From UBA1306 sp964396415 (GTDB lineage Bacteria; Spirochaetota; Spirochaetia; Treponematales; Rectinemataceae), in contig CAYNFM010000006.1 in NCBI GenBank assembly GCA_964396415.1, positions 1 through 64,000 of the forward strand: 64,000 nucleotides of DNA, in the 5' to 3' direction. Below are positions 34,013 to 42,463 of the stretch, in pieces. The first letter of the stretch is position 1; each line of letters begins with the position of its first letter. The position numbers and the translations under genes are program-made. The notes beneath the pieces were generated by a model. It worked only from the letters and a program-made list of their open reading frames with translations, was not told the DNA's origin and did no database searches.

Positions 34013-34987
34013 TCATGGCTCATCCGGATTGATATAGTTCGCCGCGTTATCCTTCGTGACCAATTCCGCCGCGAGGACGACTTCGAGCGGGGGCTTTTTC
34101 TGATAGAAGTCCTGGAATGACTGATGCCGGGCGCCGAGAATGGCGATCGTCACCGTGTCCGCGCATTGATCGGGCGGATAGGTCACGTCGGCGCTTATGG
34201 TCGGGTCGCTTCCGTCGAGGATTATCTTCAAGATGCGCTTGTCGGCGCCGCCGCCCATCCAGGCCTTGACGTCCGTGCGGCCGGCTTCCTTCACGGCGAG
34301 CCGAGCGCCGATCATCATGTCGTCGTCGTTGGTGATGACGCCGTCGATGTGCTGGTATTTCTGCAGATAGTTCTGCATGACGTCATGGGCTTTCTGCTGG
34401 TTCCAGTTTCCCGGCTGCGAATCGAGTACCTTCATTCCGTACTTCTTGAATACGGCCTTGTCGGCATCGACGCGAATGGTATTGATCGGAGTCGGGATAC
34501 CCTCGATGATGACGACGTTCCCTTTATTTCCCAGCTGTTTGGCCAGCGTTTCCGAAGCGAGCGTCGCGTACGCGAGATCGTTGTTGTGCAGGTAGCAGTC
34601 GTAGACCGGCCTGGTAGTTCCGCGGTCCATGACGACGGTGTAGACGCCGGCGCTGTGCGCCTTCTCGACCTGCGAGGTGATGGATGCGTCGATCGGGAAC
34701 ACGACGAGCCCGTCGATGCCCTTGGTCATCATGTCCTGGATGTCATTGGCCTGCTTCGTCACCGTGTCTGCCGTGACGAAATAGAACGTAATGCCGGGAT
34801 CCTTGGCATGCCAATCCGCCATGGCCTTCTTTGCCCAGAATATCGCTCGCGCGATGTATCCATGATCCGCCGTCGGCATCGTGTATCCGATGCGAACCGG
34901 CTGCTGCGCGGTCTGCCCCGTAGTCTGGACTACGAATATCGCGGCAAAGACCAGCGCGGTAAGAAAGACGCTCAACGTCTTTTTCAT
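34013..34987 (-). CDS. Sugar ABC transporter substrate-binding protein (RbsB-like)
   Basis: A 324-residue periplasmic binding protein with a clear signal peptide (MKKTLSVFLTALVFAAIF) and the Peripla_BP_4 fold: IGYTMPTADHGYIARAIFWA, GIDGLVVFPIDAS, VVMDRGTT, GNKGNVVIIEG and ITNDDDMMIGA. It delivers a sugar or polyol to the permease and ATPase encoded upstream. GAGGAAGAGGG precedes the ATG. A 158-bp leader with two hairpins separates it from the permease gene, which fits the higher expression usually needed for binding proteins. Confidence 0.9.
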   Translation of the reverse strand: MKKTLSVFLTALVFAAIFVVQTTGQTAQQPVRIGYTMPTADHGYIARAIFWAKKAMADWHAKDPGITFYFVTADTVTKQANDIQDMMTKGIDGLVVFPIDASITSQVEKAHSAGVYTVVMDRGTTRPVYDCYLHNNDLAYATLASETLAKQLGNKGNVVIIEGIPTPINTIRVDADKAVFKKYGMKVLDSQPGNWNQQKAHDVMQNYLQKYQHIDGVITNDDDMMIGARLAVKEAGRTDVKAWMGGGADKRILKIILDGSDPTISADVTYPPDQCADTVTIAILGARHQSFQDFYQKKPPLEVVLAAELVTKDNAANYINPDEP

Positions 34988-35010
34988 CCCTCTTCCTCCT
35001 GAGAAGTCCT

Positions 35011-35030
35011 ACCGATTCATGCGAATCGGT
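35011..35030 (-). promoter_or_regulatory. Hairpin in the binding-protein leader
   Basis: Perfect 8-bp arms ACCGATTC and GAATCGGT with a 4-nt loop, 24 bp upstream of the binding-protein start. It could stabilise a processed mRNA for the binding protein. Confidence 0.4.
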
Positions 35031-35132
35031 CAGCGCCGACGCATTGAACAATAGACTCATTCCCCCCAGTAAGCGCGTCCTGCTCCTTTCCCCGGACCGA
35101 CCGGATTCCGGCCCTCCGAGCTTACTTTGATG

Positions 35133-35155
35133 GAAAGCCTCATCATCAGGCTTTC
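35133..35155 (-). promoter_or_regulatory. Hairpin at the end of the permease gene
   Basis: Arms GAAAGCCT and AGGCTTTC (8 bp) with a 7-nt loop span the permease stop codon. It may act as a partial terminator or an mRNA end-protecting structure between permease and binding-protein genes. Confidence 0.4.
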
Positions 35156-36120
35156 TGCCGCTGAATATATACCGCCCCTATGATCACGAGCCCCTTCACC
35201 GTTCCCTGGAGATAGGCCGAAACGCCGAGCATGTTCAGCATGTTGTTGATGATGCCGAGTATGATCGCCCCTACGATCGTGCCCCATATCGTACCGCGGC
35301 CTCCCGTCATGGGGGTTCCTCCGACGATAACCGCGGCGATCGCGTCGAGCTCGTTTCCCATTCCGGTATTGGAAGTGCTCACGGCGTTGAAGCGCGACGA
35401 GAGCAGCACCGAGGAAACGGCGACGAGCATGCCGGTGATGGTATAGGCGATCACCTTCACGCGGTCGACGTTGATGGCGGAAAAGACGGCCACTCGGGCG
35501 TTCGAGCCCACGGCGCAGAGATAGCGCCCATATCGAGTTCGATTGAGCACGATATCCAGCGCCAGGGCGAGAAGCAGCATGATCCATACGGGAACGGGAA
35601 GGAACAATATATTGATGAGGCCGAATCCCCCGTAGATGTTGCTCTGCGACTGGATTTCCCCCGCATTCCCGATAAAAAGCGCAAGCGAGCGGAACACCGC
35701 CATGGTGCCGAGCGTCACGATGAAAGGCGCGAGTCTTCCCCGCGTTATCGTTATCCCGTTGAGCAAGCCGGTCGCCGCTCCCACCGCCAGCGCGGCCAAG
35801 ATGCCCAGAATCACCGCTACGAGCTCGTTATGGACCGATCCCATGATATAATTCATGAACATGACGCCGAGCAGCGAATCGAACGCGACCAGCGAGCCGA
35901 CCGAGAGATCGATCCCGCCGGTGATGATGACGAACGCCATCCCGAGCGAAATCATCCCCGTGTAGGAGACTTGGCTCAGGATATTCACCAAGTTGGCCGG
36001 CCGTATGAAGAAGGGACTGAGGAAGGCCGAGATGACGAACAGGACCACCAGCGCTATGAATGACGCGTACTTCTGGTATTCGAGGCGCCTCACGGCATGC
36101 GCGACGGCGGAAGTCCTCAT
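35146..36120 (-). CDS. Sugar ABC transporter permease (RbsC-like)
   Basis: A 324-residue inner-membrane permease of the BPD_transp_2 type with about 9-10 hydrophobic helices and the typical cytoplasmic loop GMAFVIITGGIDLSVGSLVA plus FIVTLGTMAVFRSLAL and IAAVIVGGTPMTGGRGT. It pairs with the double ATPase encoded upstream. The ATG shares one base with the ATPase stop (TGATG), which fixes the start, although the frame is open for another 53 codons upstream. Confidence 0.9.
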   Translation of the reverse strand: MRTSAVAHAVRRLEYQKYASFIALVVLFVISAFLSPFFIRPANLVNILSQVSYTGMISLGMAFVIITGGIDLSVGSLVAFDSLLGVMFMNYIMGSVHNELVAVILGILAALAVGAATGLLNGITITRGRLAPFIVTLGTMAVFRSLALFIGNAGEIQSQSNIYGGFGLINILFLPVPVWIMLLLALALDIVLNRTRYGRYLCAVGSNARVAVFSAINVDRVKVIAYTITGMLVAVSSVLLSSRFNAVSTSNTGMGNELDAIAAVIVGGTPMTGGRGTIWGTIVGAIILGIINNMLNMLGVSAYLQGTVKGLVIIGAVYIQRQKA

Positions 36121-37628
36121 CACGCCGCTCCTTCCCTGATTCCGGTAGCGAGGTACATGATTTCCTCTTCGGTGATGCGTTCCCCCTCGAGGCTCCCCGT
36201 CGCCCGTCCCTGTCTCATGACGATCACGCGATGGCACATCCCGATGATCTCCTCCTGTTCCGACGAAATGAAGATGCAAGCCAAGCCCTCCGCCGCCAGG
36301 CTGTTGATGAGCCGGTATATTTCCTGCTTGGCCGAGACATCGACCCCGCGAGTCGGCTCATCCGCGATAAGGACGGTCGGCTTCGCGTCGATGCTCTTGG
36401 CAAGCGAGACTTTTTGCTGGTTCCCGCCGCTCAGGAACTCGAGCCGCGTATCCAGACTCGGCGCCTTTATATTGAAGCGCCGCGCATGGGCCTCCGCCGA
36501 GGCGCGTTCCTTCTGCCGCAGGATCAGCCTGAGGATAGATCGGCAGTAGGACGCGAGCGATACCAAGGTTATATTCTTGATGACCGTAAAATTGACGAGA
36601 ATGCCGCTCCCTTGACGATCCTCGGAGAGATAGCTGATGCCGTTTGCGACGGCATCGGCGGGTCGGGAGATGGCGACCGCCTGCCCATTTATCAAGACCC
36701 GTCCCTTCTCGGCCTTGCGCACGCCGAGGATAGTCTCGGCGACCTCGGTGCGACCGGCGCCGACCAGGCCGGCAAGCCCGATTATCTCCCCGCGATGAAG
36801 CTTGAAGCTGATATTCTCGATGACGCCGGGAACGGTCAAATCCTGAACCTCCAGGACCACATCCGGCGTAGGCGTTCCCTTCTCCGGAAACACCTGATTC
36901 AACGCGCGGCCGACCATTCGCTGCGCCATTTCCATGGTCGAGAGGTCCTCGATCTTTTCCGTCGATATCACCGCGCCGTCCCGCAGGATGATGACTCGAT
37001 CGCAAATCGCCTTTACCTCCTTCAATTTATGGGAAATGTAGATGATCGTCGTGCCCTGCTCCCTCAAGCGCCGCATGAGCCTGAAGAGAATGTCTATTTC
37101 ATGCTGCGTGAGCACCGTCGTCGGCTCGTCCATGATGAGGAGTTTCGCATCGACCGAAACCGCTTTGCAGATTTCGACCATCTGCTTCTGCGCGGTACTC
37201 AGGTTCTCGATTCGTTCCTCGGGTCTGATATTGACGCTGAGCTCCGACAATAGCTCGCGCGTTTTCGTCATCATGGCTTTTTTGTCGAGGAGCCCGTTTT
37301 TCCGGCGAAGCTCGGAGCCGAGAAAGACGTTGTCGTATACCGTCAGCTCGCGAATCAGGTTGAACTCTTGGGGGATGAGGCCGATGCCCAGCCGCTTCGC
37401 GTCGAGCGGCTCGTGAATATAGACGGGTTTCCCCTCGAAAAGTATGTCGCCCGAGGTCGGCGCGTGGATGCCGCTCAGGATCTTCATCAACGTCGATTTG
37501 CCGGCGCCGTTCTCGCCGATTATGCCGAGGATCTCTCCCTTGATCACCTGGACGTTGACGTCGCGCAGCACATAGACCGAGGAAAAATCCTTCGAGATGC
37601 TCCTTGTCTCCAAGAGGGTTTCACTCAT
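36120..37628 (-). CDS. Sugar ABC transporter ATPase, duplicated cassette (RbsA/MglA-like)
   Basis: A 502-residue protein with two ABC domains. The first has Walker A GENGAGKST, a slightly altered signature LSTAQKQMVE and Walker B LLIMDEPT. The second has the degenerate phosphate loop GLVGAGRTE, signature LSGGNQQKVSLAK and VLIADEPTRGVDV, as usual in RbsA/MglA/XylG proteins. It energises uptake through the permease encoded next. Its start overlaps the upstream TIM-barrel isomerase gene by 8 bp. Confidence 0.92.
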   Translation of the reverse strand: MSETLLETRSISKDFSSVYVLRDVNVQVIKGEILGIIGENGAGKSTLMKILSGIHAPTSGDILFEGKPVYIHEPLDAKRLGIGLIPQEFNLIRELTVYDNVFLGSELRRKNGLLDKKAMMTKTRELLSELSVNIRPEERIENLSTAQKQMVEICKAVSVDAKLLIMDEPTTVLTQHEIDILFRLMRRLREQGTTIIYISHKLKEVKAICDRVIILRDGAVISTEKIEDLSTMEMAQRMVGRALNQVFPEKGTPTPDVVLEVQDLTVPGVIENISFKLHRGEIIGLAGLVGAGRTEVAETILGVRKAEKGRVLINGQAVAISRPADAVANGISYLSEDRQGSGILVNFTVIKNITLVSLASYCRSILRLILRQKERASAEAHARRFNIKAPSLDTRLEFLSGGNQQKVSLAKSIDAKPTVLIADEPTRGVDVSAKQEIYRLINSLAAEGLACIFISSEQEEIIGMCHRVIVMRQGRATGSLEGERITEEEIMYLATGIREGAA

Positions 37629-38613
37629 GCTTCATCGTTCCGTCGAAAGCCGATTCCGAAGACCGGAAATCGAAGCGCCTCACGAAATCGAGAGACTCCT
37701 TCGCGCCGTACTCGCGTTCCATGCCGGAATCCTCCCATTCCACGGAGAGCGGTCCCGCGTAACCCGCCGCGTTGAGCTCGCGGACGATCGCGTCGAAGTC
37801 GACGTCGCCGTGCCCGAGCGAGCAGAAGTTCCAGCCGCGCCTCAGGTCGCCGAAGGGGAGAAGAGAGCCCAGGATGCCCGCGCGGCCGTCGAGCCGCACC
37901 GCGACGTCCTTCATGTGCACGTGGTAGATGCGGTCGGCGAAATCGCGGATGAAAAGCTCCGGCTTCACGCCCTGCCAGAGCAGATGGGAGGGGTCGAAGT
38001 TGAATCCGAGGGTTCGACGGCCGCCGAAGGCTTCCAGGAGCCGCTTCGCGCTGTAGTAGTCGAAGGCTATCTCGGTGGGATGCACTTCCAGGGCGAAGCG
38101 CACGCCGCACTCGTCGAAGACATCGAGGATCGGGCTCCACAGCTCGACGATCCGGGCGTAGGCGGCATCGATCATCGCCTCGGTAGTCTGGGGGAAGGAA
38201 TACCAGTAGCGCCATATCGGCGAGCCCATGAAGCAGGTCACGACGGAGCAGCCCATGGCCCGGGCGGCCCGCGCGGCGCACTTCATCTCCTCGGTCGCCC
38301 AGGCCGCTATGGCTTCGGGCTTGCCCCTCACCTTCGACGGCGCGAAACCGTCGAGCCTCGGATCCCAGGGATCGCCGACGCACTGGCCCGCGAGGTGGGC
38401 CGAGATGGCCCAGGCCCTGAGCCCGTGTCGGGCCAGAGTGGCCTTCTTGGCCTCCACGTAGCCCGGATCAGCGGCCGCCGCCCGGACGTCAAGATGGTCT
38501 CCGTTGCAGGCGATCTCGATCCCGTCGTATCCCATCGCGGCGATCTTCGCGCAGAAGCTCTCGAAGGGAAGGTCCGTCCACTGGCCGGAGATGATGGTGA
38601 TCGGTCTGCTCAT
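37621..38613 (-). CDS. TIM-barrel sugar isomerase/epimerase (AP endonuclease family 2)
   Basis: A 330-residue xylose-isomerase-like barrel. Metal ligands are visible as the Glu in ALEVHPTEIAF, NFDPSHLLWQGV (Asp, His), VHMKDVAVRLDG and the C-terminal Glu in LSVEWEDSG. Family members epimerise or isomerise ketoses and inosose-like compounds (IolE, IolI, ketose 3-epimerase). It lies between a Gfo/Idh dehydrogenase gene and the importer ATPase gene in one operon, consistent with catabolism of an imported polyol or oxidised sugar. Confidence 0.88.
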   Translation of the reverse strand: MSRPITIISGQWTDLPFESFCAKIAAMGYDGIEIACNGDHLDVRAAAADPGYVEAKKATLARHGLRAWAISAHLAGQCVGDPWDPRLDGFAPSKVRGKPEAIAAWATEEMKCAARAARAMGCSVVTCFMGSPIWRYWYSFPQTTEAMIDAAYARIVELWSPILDVFDECGVRFALEVHPTEIAFDYYSAKRLLEAFGGRRTLGFNFDPSHLLWQGVKPELFIRDFADRIYHVHMKDVAVRLDGRAGILGSLLPFGDLRRGWNFCSLGHGDVDFDAIVRELNAAGYAGPLSVEWEDSGMEREYGAKESLDFVRRFDFRSSESAFDGTMKHE

Positions 38614-38653
38614 CCAATGCCTCCTCGTTCAACCCCACTCATGCGCGCGCAGG

Positions 38654-39814
38654 TCAGAGGCTCGCCCAAGTCGATCCCGCCTTGGAGCTCGCCAGGCAGG
38701 CGGCCACGAATCGGAGTCCGGCTATGCCGGATTCCACTCCCGGGTAATCGAGCGAAGCCTCGTCGGGCGCGCGCGCTTCGATCCGCGCGCGGAGGGTCGC
38801 GGCGAAGGCGCGATACACATTGGCGAAAGCCTCGAAGTATCCCTCGGGATGCCCCGCCGGTACCCGGGAATATCCCTGCGCCGCCGGGACGAAAGTCTCG
38901 CGGCCTCGGGCCCAGCGCTCGATGGGCTCCCCCGCCCTGGCGAGCGTCAGGTGCTCGGGATCCTCCTGGCTCCATGAGAGACTTCCCTCGCTGCCGTAAA
39001 CCCGGACTCGCAGGCCGTTCTCGTTGCCGAAAGCCGCCTGGCACGACCAGTAGAGCCCCGTAGCGCCGCCCTCGTATTCGGTCATGACGACATCGTTGTC
39101 GTCGAGCTCGCGGCCGGGGACGAAGCTGTCGAGCCTGGCGCATACCCTCCGGAGACGGAGTCCGGTCATGTAGGAGACCATGTTCTCGATATGGGTGCCT
39201 ATGTCGCCGAGGCTGCCGACCGGCCCGGAGCGCGTCGGGTCGAAGCGCCACGCGGCCTGCTTGTTCCCCTCGCGCTCGACTGGACGGGCGAAAAACTCCT
39301 GGGGATACTCCGCATTGATGAACTTTATTTCGCCTATCGCGCCGGACGCGAGCATGGCCCGCGCCTGCTTCACCGCGGCGTAGCCCGTATAGGCATAGGT
39401 GACGCAGAAAAGAAGGTTCCTCCCGGCCGCCAGGGCGGCGAGACTTTCGCCTTCGGAAACGCTCAGGCACAGGGGCTTGTCGCAGACTACGTGCATTCCC
39501 GCGCGGAGGAAAGCCGCCGAGACGGCATAATGGCTGTCGTTGGGCGTGACCACCACGACGAAGTCGGCCCCGTCGGCGCGCTCGGCCTCGGAGCGGGCCA
39601 TCTCCTCGAAACCCGGATAGACGCGCGAGGGGTCGAGGCCGAGCTCCCTGCCCGTCCCGGCGCTCCGTCCCGAGTCGGACGAAAACACGCCCGCCACGAG
39701 CTCGGCCGAGGAATCGAGGGCTATCGCCTTACGATGAACGACCCCGATGAAAGCGCCGGGACCGCCCCCGACCATGCAGTACCTGAGCTTGCCTTCAGCC
39801 CGATTCCTCTCCAT
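38654..39814 (-). CDS. Gfo/Idh/MocA-family oxidoreductase (long subfamily)
   Basis: A 386-residue dehydrogenase of the longer Gfo/Idh subgroup: MVGGGPGAFIGVVHRKAI, VVVVTPNDSHYAVSA, catalytic Lys in HVVCDKPLCL, and GSLGDIGTHIENM with the catalytic Asp/His. It is clearly paralogous to the protein at 58290, sharing the GGGPG(A/S)FIG start, the TPNDSH segment and the DIGTH active site. It probably oxidises a ring hydroxyl of the imported substrate or an intermediate. Confidence 0.88.
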   Translation of the reverse strand: MERNRAEGKLRYCMVGGGPGAFIGVVHRKAIALDSSAELVAGVFSSDSGRSAGTGRELGLDPSRVYPGFEEMARSEAERADGADFVVVVTPNDSHYAVSAAFLRAGMHVVCDKPLCLSVSEGESLAALAAGRNLLFCVTYAYTGYAAVKQARAMLASGAIGEIKFINAEYPQEFFARPVEREGNKQAAWRFDPTRSGPVGSLGDIGTHIENMVSYMTGLRLRRVCARLDSFVPGRELDDNDVVMTEYEGGATGLYWSCQAAFGNENGLRVRVYGSEGSLSWSQEDPEHLTLARAGEPIERWARGRETFVPAAQGYSRVPAGHPEGYFEAFANVYRAFAATLRARIEARAPDEASLDYPGVESGIAGLRFVAACLASSKAGSTWASL

Positions 39815-39940
39815 GCGCTCCTGCCTTCGGTCCCGACGGGCCCGAACGACACACGGGAAACGAGATGCCCGAATCGATCCTGAGCCGATCTCCGCCGATG
39901 CTCGAGCACGGCGGAAAAGCCCCGCGACCCCTCGTCCCGA

Positions 39941-40927
39941 TCACTTCCCGGTGAAATCGACGACTCCCTTGATATAGCCGCCTTTTCTGTCCAAGCCGGC
40001 GGCGTAGACATCCTCCGCGTTCCCGAAGCTGGCGACATGGGTGACAAGGCCCTCGTTCGTGATGGCCCCCGCGGCCATGAGAGCGATGGTCCTTGGTATG
40101 ACCGCGTCGAAAGCCTCATTCATCTGGGGCTGGATGTTGAGGATGCGCCAGCCCCGCGTATGCCAATCATCCAAATCGAACTCGGCCTTGTGGTGATGCC
40201 AGGCGAAGTTCTCGATGATCGCGTAGGGCTTCGCAAGGGCGAATGCCAGGTCGAGCGAGGCCTGGATACCGGCCGTCTCGATGACGATATCGTAGCCTGC
40301 TCGATGCTTCGCGTCGGGGGAACCCGGACCGACCGCGTTGTAGTCCCAGCCCGTCATCCCTCGGCCGAACTTCCTCGCGAGGTCGAGCCGACCCGGATCG
40401 GGCTCGAAGACGCTCACCGTTCCGGCCAAAGTCCGCCGCAGGCCCTGCAGCATGAGCAGACCCATGTATCCCGAGCCGACGAGGGCGACGGAATCGCCCG
40501 GCCTGATCCCGGAGTACATGAGGCCATTGACTATGCAGGCCGCAGGTTCCACTACCCAGTGTACGAGCTCCATGCCCGGGATATCGGGTATCGCGGAGAC
40601 TTTGTTCCATGCGCGAAGCGCATGGCGCGCCATGAGGCCGCCCCCTCGCTCGCCGATGGGAATCTCGTGACAGGCTACCCGTTGCCCGACGCTCAGGCCC
40701 TTGACTAGAGAGCCGACCTTTACCACCCTGCCTACGCCTTCGTGGCCGGCGCTGAAGGGATAAGGATGGAACTTACCGAACCTGCCCGCGTACGCGACCA
40801 GATCCCAGCCGCAGACACCGCATATTTCCATCTCGACGAGCACTTCATGGGCTTCCGGGTCAGGTAGGTCGACTGCCCGAATCTCGATGTCCCTCTCGCC
40901 AAGGTAATAAATCGCTTCGGTTTTCAT
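39941..40927 (-). CDS. Medium-chain (zinc-type) alcohol/polyol dehydrogenase
   Basis: A 328-residue MDR enzyme and the first gene of the importer operon. The catalytic zinc region reads EICGVCGWDL and SAGHEGVGRV, and the cofactor loop is VALVGSGYMGLLML. The four-cysteine structural-zinc lobe of classical alcohol dehydrogenases is absent, as in several polyol and threonine dehydrogenase-like members. The gene starts at an ATG downstream of a strong TTGACA/TATAAT promoter and is transcribed divergently from the ROK repressor gene. Substrate unknown; sorbitol-, inositol- or erythritol-like polyols fit the operon. Confidence 0.85.
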   Translation of the reverse strand: MKTEAIYYLGERDIEIRAVDLPDPEAHEVLVEMEICGVCGWDLVAYAGRFGKFHPYPFSAGHEGVGRVVKVGSLVKGLSVGQRVACHEIPIGERGGGLMARHALRAWNKVSAIPDIPGMELVHWVVEPAACIVNGLMYSGIRPGDSVALVGSGYMGLLMLQGLRRTLAGTVSVFEPDPGRLDLARKFGRGMTGWDYNAVGPGSPDAKHRAGYDIVIETAGIQASLDLAFALAKPYAIIENFAWHHHKAEFDLDDWHTRGWRILNIQPQMNEAFDAVIPRTIALMAAGAITNEGLVTHVASFGNAEDVYAAGLDRKGGYIKGVVDFTGK

Positions 40928-40946
40928 GTCATCGCCACCGAGAATA

Positions 40947-40974
40947 ATTATATGCGGCTCTTCCGGTCTGTCAA
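40947..40974 (-). promoter_or_regulatory. Strong sigma70 promoter of the polyol/sugar operon
   Basis: On the minus strand TTGACA (40974-40969) and TATAAT (40952-40947), both perfect consensus, are separated by 16 bp, 20 bp before the dehydrogenase ATG. The 25-bp dyad abuts its -35 box. Confidence 0.75.
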
Positions 40975-40976
40975 TA

Positions 40977-41001
40977 AAAAAGTTCGCTTACCGAACTTTT
41001 T
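40977..41001. promoter_or_regulatory. 25-bp perfect dyad, probable ROK repressor operator
   Basis: AAAAAGTTCG (40977-40986) and CGAACTTTTT (40992-41001) are perfect 10-bp arms around CTTAC. It lies 2 bp upstream of the -35 of the minus-strand operon and 11 bp upstream of the -35-like box of the ROK gene, so one protein bound here could control both directions. Confidence 0.7.
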
Positions 41002-41012
41002 GGCATTTCTGC

Positions 41013-41041
41013 CGGACAATCTCCCCGACAGCAACTATAAT
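41013..41041 (+). promoter_or_regulatory. Promoter of the ROK repressor gene
   Basis: CGGACA (41013-41018), a 17-bp spacer and a consensus TATAAT (41036-41041), about 40 bp upstream of the chosen start. Confidence 0.55.
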
Positions 41042-41081
41042 CAGAATTGATTGCTCTTCATTTATGGAAGGCGAGGGTGAC

Positions 41082-42323
41082 ATGCTCAACTACGACAACG
41101 AGGAAGCGCCCAATATATCGATGGCTGCGGGAAGGATCTTCAAGGCTATCAGGGACCACGGCCCGCTCTACGGAACCGACATAGTCCAATGGACCGGACT
41201 GGCCAAGTCGACGGTATCCGATTATCTGGACCGGCTCATGGGGGCCGGCCTCGTTCGCCAGGAGCTGTCCGGGCAGGGCAAGCGCCGAAAGCTCAAGATC
41301 GCCGAATCCGCCGGTCACGTCATCGGCGTGGCTCTCGGCCAGAGCCACGTCAGCGTCGCCCTCAGCGACCTCGAGGCCGAAATCATGGACTGCGAGAGCG
41401 GGGATATCGACTTGGTCCGGGAGACCCCCGAAGCCATCCTCGATCGCGTCATCGGCTACGCGAGGGAACTCGGTCGCCGCGCCGGGCTTGGGCCCTCGGT
41501 ACCCTTCGGAATCGGGCTCGGCCTGCCGAGCCCGGTCGACTACGCCCACGGAGTGCCGGTGAATCCGCCGGTCATGCCCGGCTGGGACCACTTTCCCGTC
41601 GCGTCCTATCTTGCGCAGGAGTTCACCTGCCCCGTCTTCGTGGACAACGACGTCAACCTTATGGCCCTCGCCGAGCGCGACAAGGGAGTGGCCTCCGACC
41701 CGGTAAACAGGAGGGGAAGCTTCCTCCTCGTGAAGGTGGGAACGGGAATAGGATGCGGCATCGTGATCGATGGCCGGATCTACAGGGGGGCGAAGGGGGC
41801 CGCCGGAGATATCGGCCACATCGGGATAGACGGGGACGAGACTCTCTGCCGCTGCGGCAACCGCGGCTGCCTCGAGGCCGTAGTCGGCAGCCGCGCCCTC
41901 GTCCGGACGGCGGAGTCGGCGGCCCGTTCCGGAAAGAGCGCCTACCTTGCCGAAATCCTGGCGCAAGAGGCGGCCATCGGACCCGAAACCCTGGCCCGCG
42001 GGGCCGCGTCCGGAGACGCGGAATGCCTGCGGCTGCTGATCGCCGCCGGCAGCCATATCGGCGACGTGCTCGCCAAGCTCGTGAACTTCTTCAATCCCGA
42101 CCTGATCATCATCAACGGAGGCCTCACGAAACTGGGGGAGCGCTTCATCGCCTCCATACGAGAAACGGTATACAGGCGCTCGACGCCGCTGGCCACGGCC
42201 GACCTCGTGGTCAAGCGATCGGCTCTCCAAGAGAAGGCCGGTACGACCGGCGCGGCCATTCTCGTCCTGGACGAGATCTTCTCGCACAGGAACGTAGGTC
42301 TCCTCATGCGCCGGTCGAGCTGA
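41082..42323 (+). CDS. ROK-family transcriptional repressor (XylR/NagC type)
   Basis: A 413-residue regulator with an N-terminal winged HTH (about 15-75, IVQWTGLAKSTVSDYLDRLM) joined to a ROK sugar-binding domain: FVDNDVNLMALAE, KVGTGIGCGIVI, GDIGHIGIDGDE and the zinc motif CRCGNRGCLEAV. It should sense a sugar or sugar phosphate and control the divergent operon through the dyad at 40977-41001. The ATG at 41082 follows GAGGGTG; an ATG at 41064 is possible. The longer frame back to 40926 would run through the promoter and operator and is unlikely. Confidence 0.88.
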   Translation: MLNYDNEEAPNISMAAGRIFKAIRDHGPLYGTDIVQWTGLAKSTVSDYLDRLMGAGLVRQELSGQGKRRKLKIAESAGHVIGVALGQSHVSVALSDLEAEIMDCESGDIDLVRETPEAILDRVIGYARELGRRAGLGPSVPFGIGLGLPSPVDYAHGVPVNPPVMPGWDHFPVASYLAQEFTCPVFVDNDVNLMALAERDKGVASDPVNRRGSFLLVKVGTGIGCGIVIDGRIYRGAKGAAGDIGHIGIDGDETLCRCGNRGCLEAVVGSRALVRTAESAARSGKSAYLAEILAQEAAIGPETLARGAASGDAECLRLLIAAGSHIGDVLAKLVNFFNPDLIIINGGLTKLGERFIASIRETVYRRSTPLATADLVVKRSALQEKAGTTGAAILVLDEIFSHRNVGLLMRRSS

Positions 42324-42463
42324 AGCCGCCGCCCCGACTTACGGGAGCGCGCTCATGCCAAGAACAAGCCATAACATGACTATTAAATTAAACTATATTC
42401 CCGCCCACGCCGCAACTTCTCCCGCTCGCCAGGCTCGAACTACCGCTACCTAGGAGGTCGAGC

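Noticed and set aside
37597..39063. 488-residue plus-strand frame opposite the isomerase and dehydrogenase genes
   Set aside because: Biased composition and no motifs; the minus-strand operon explains the region.
40926..41081. N-terminal extension of the ROK repressor
   Set aside because: It would translate the promoter and the 25-bp dyad; the HTH begins normally after the ATG at 41082.
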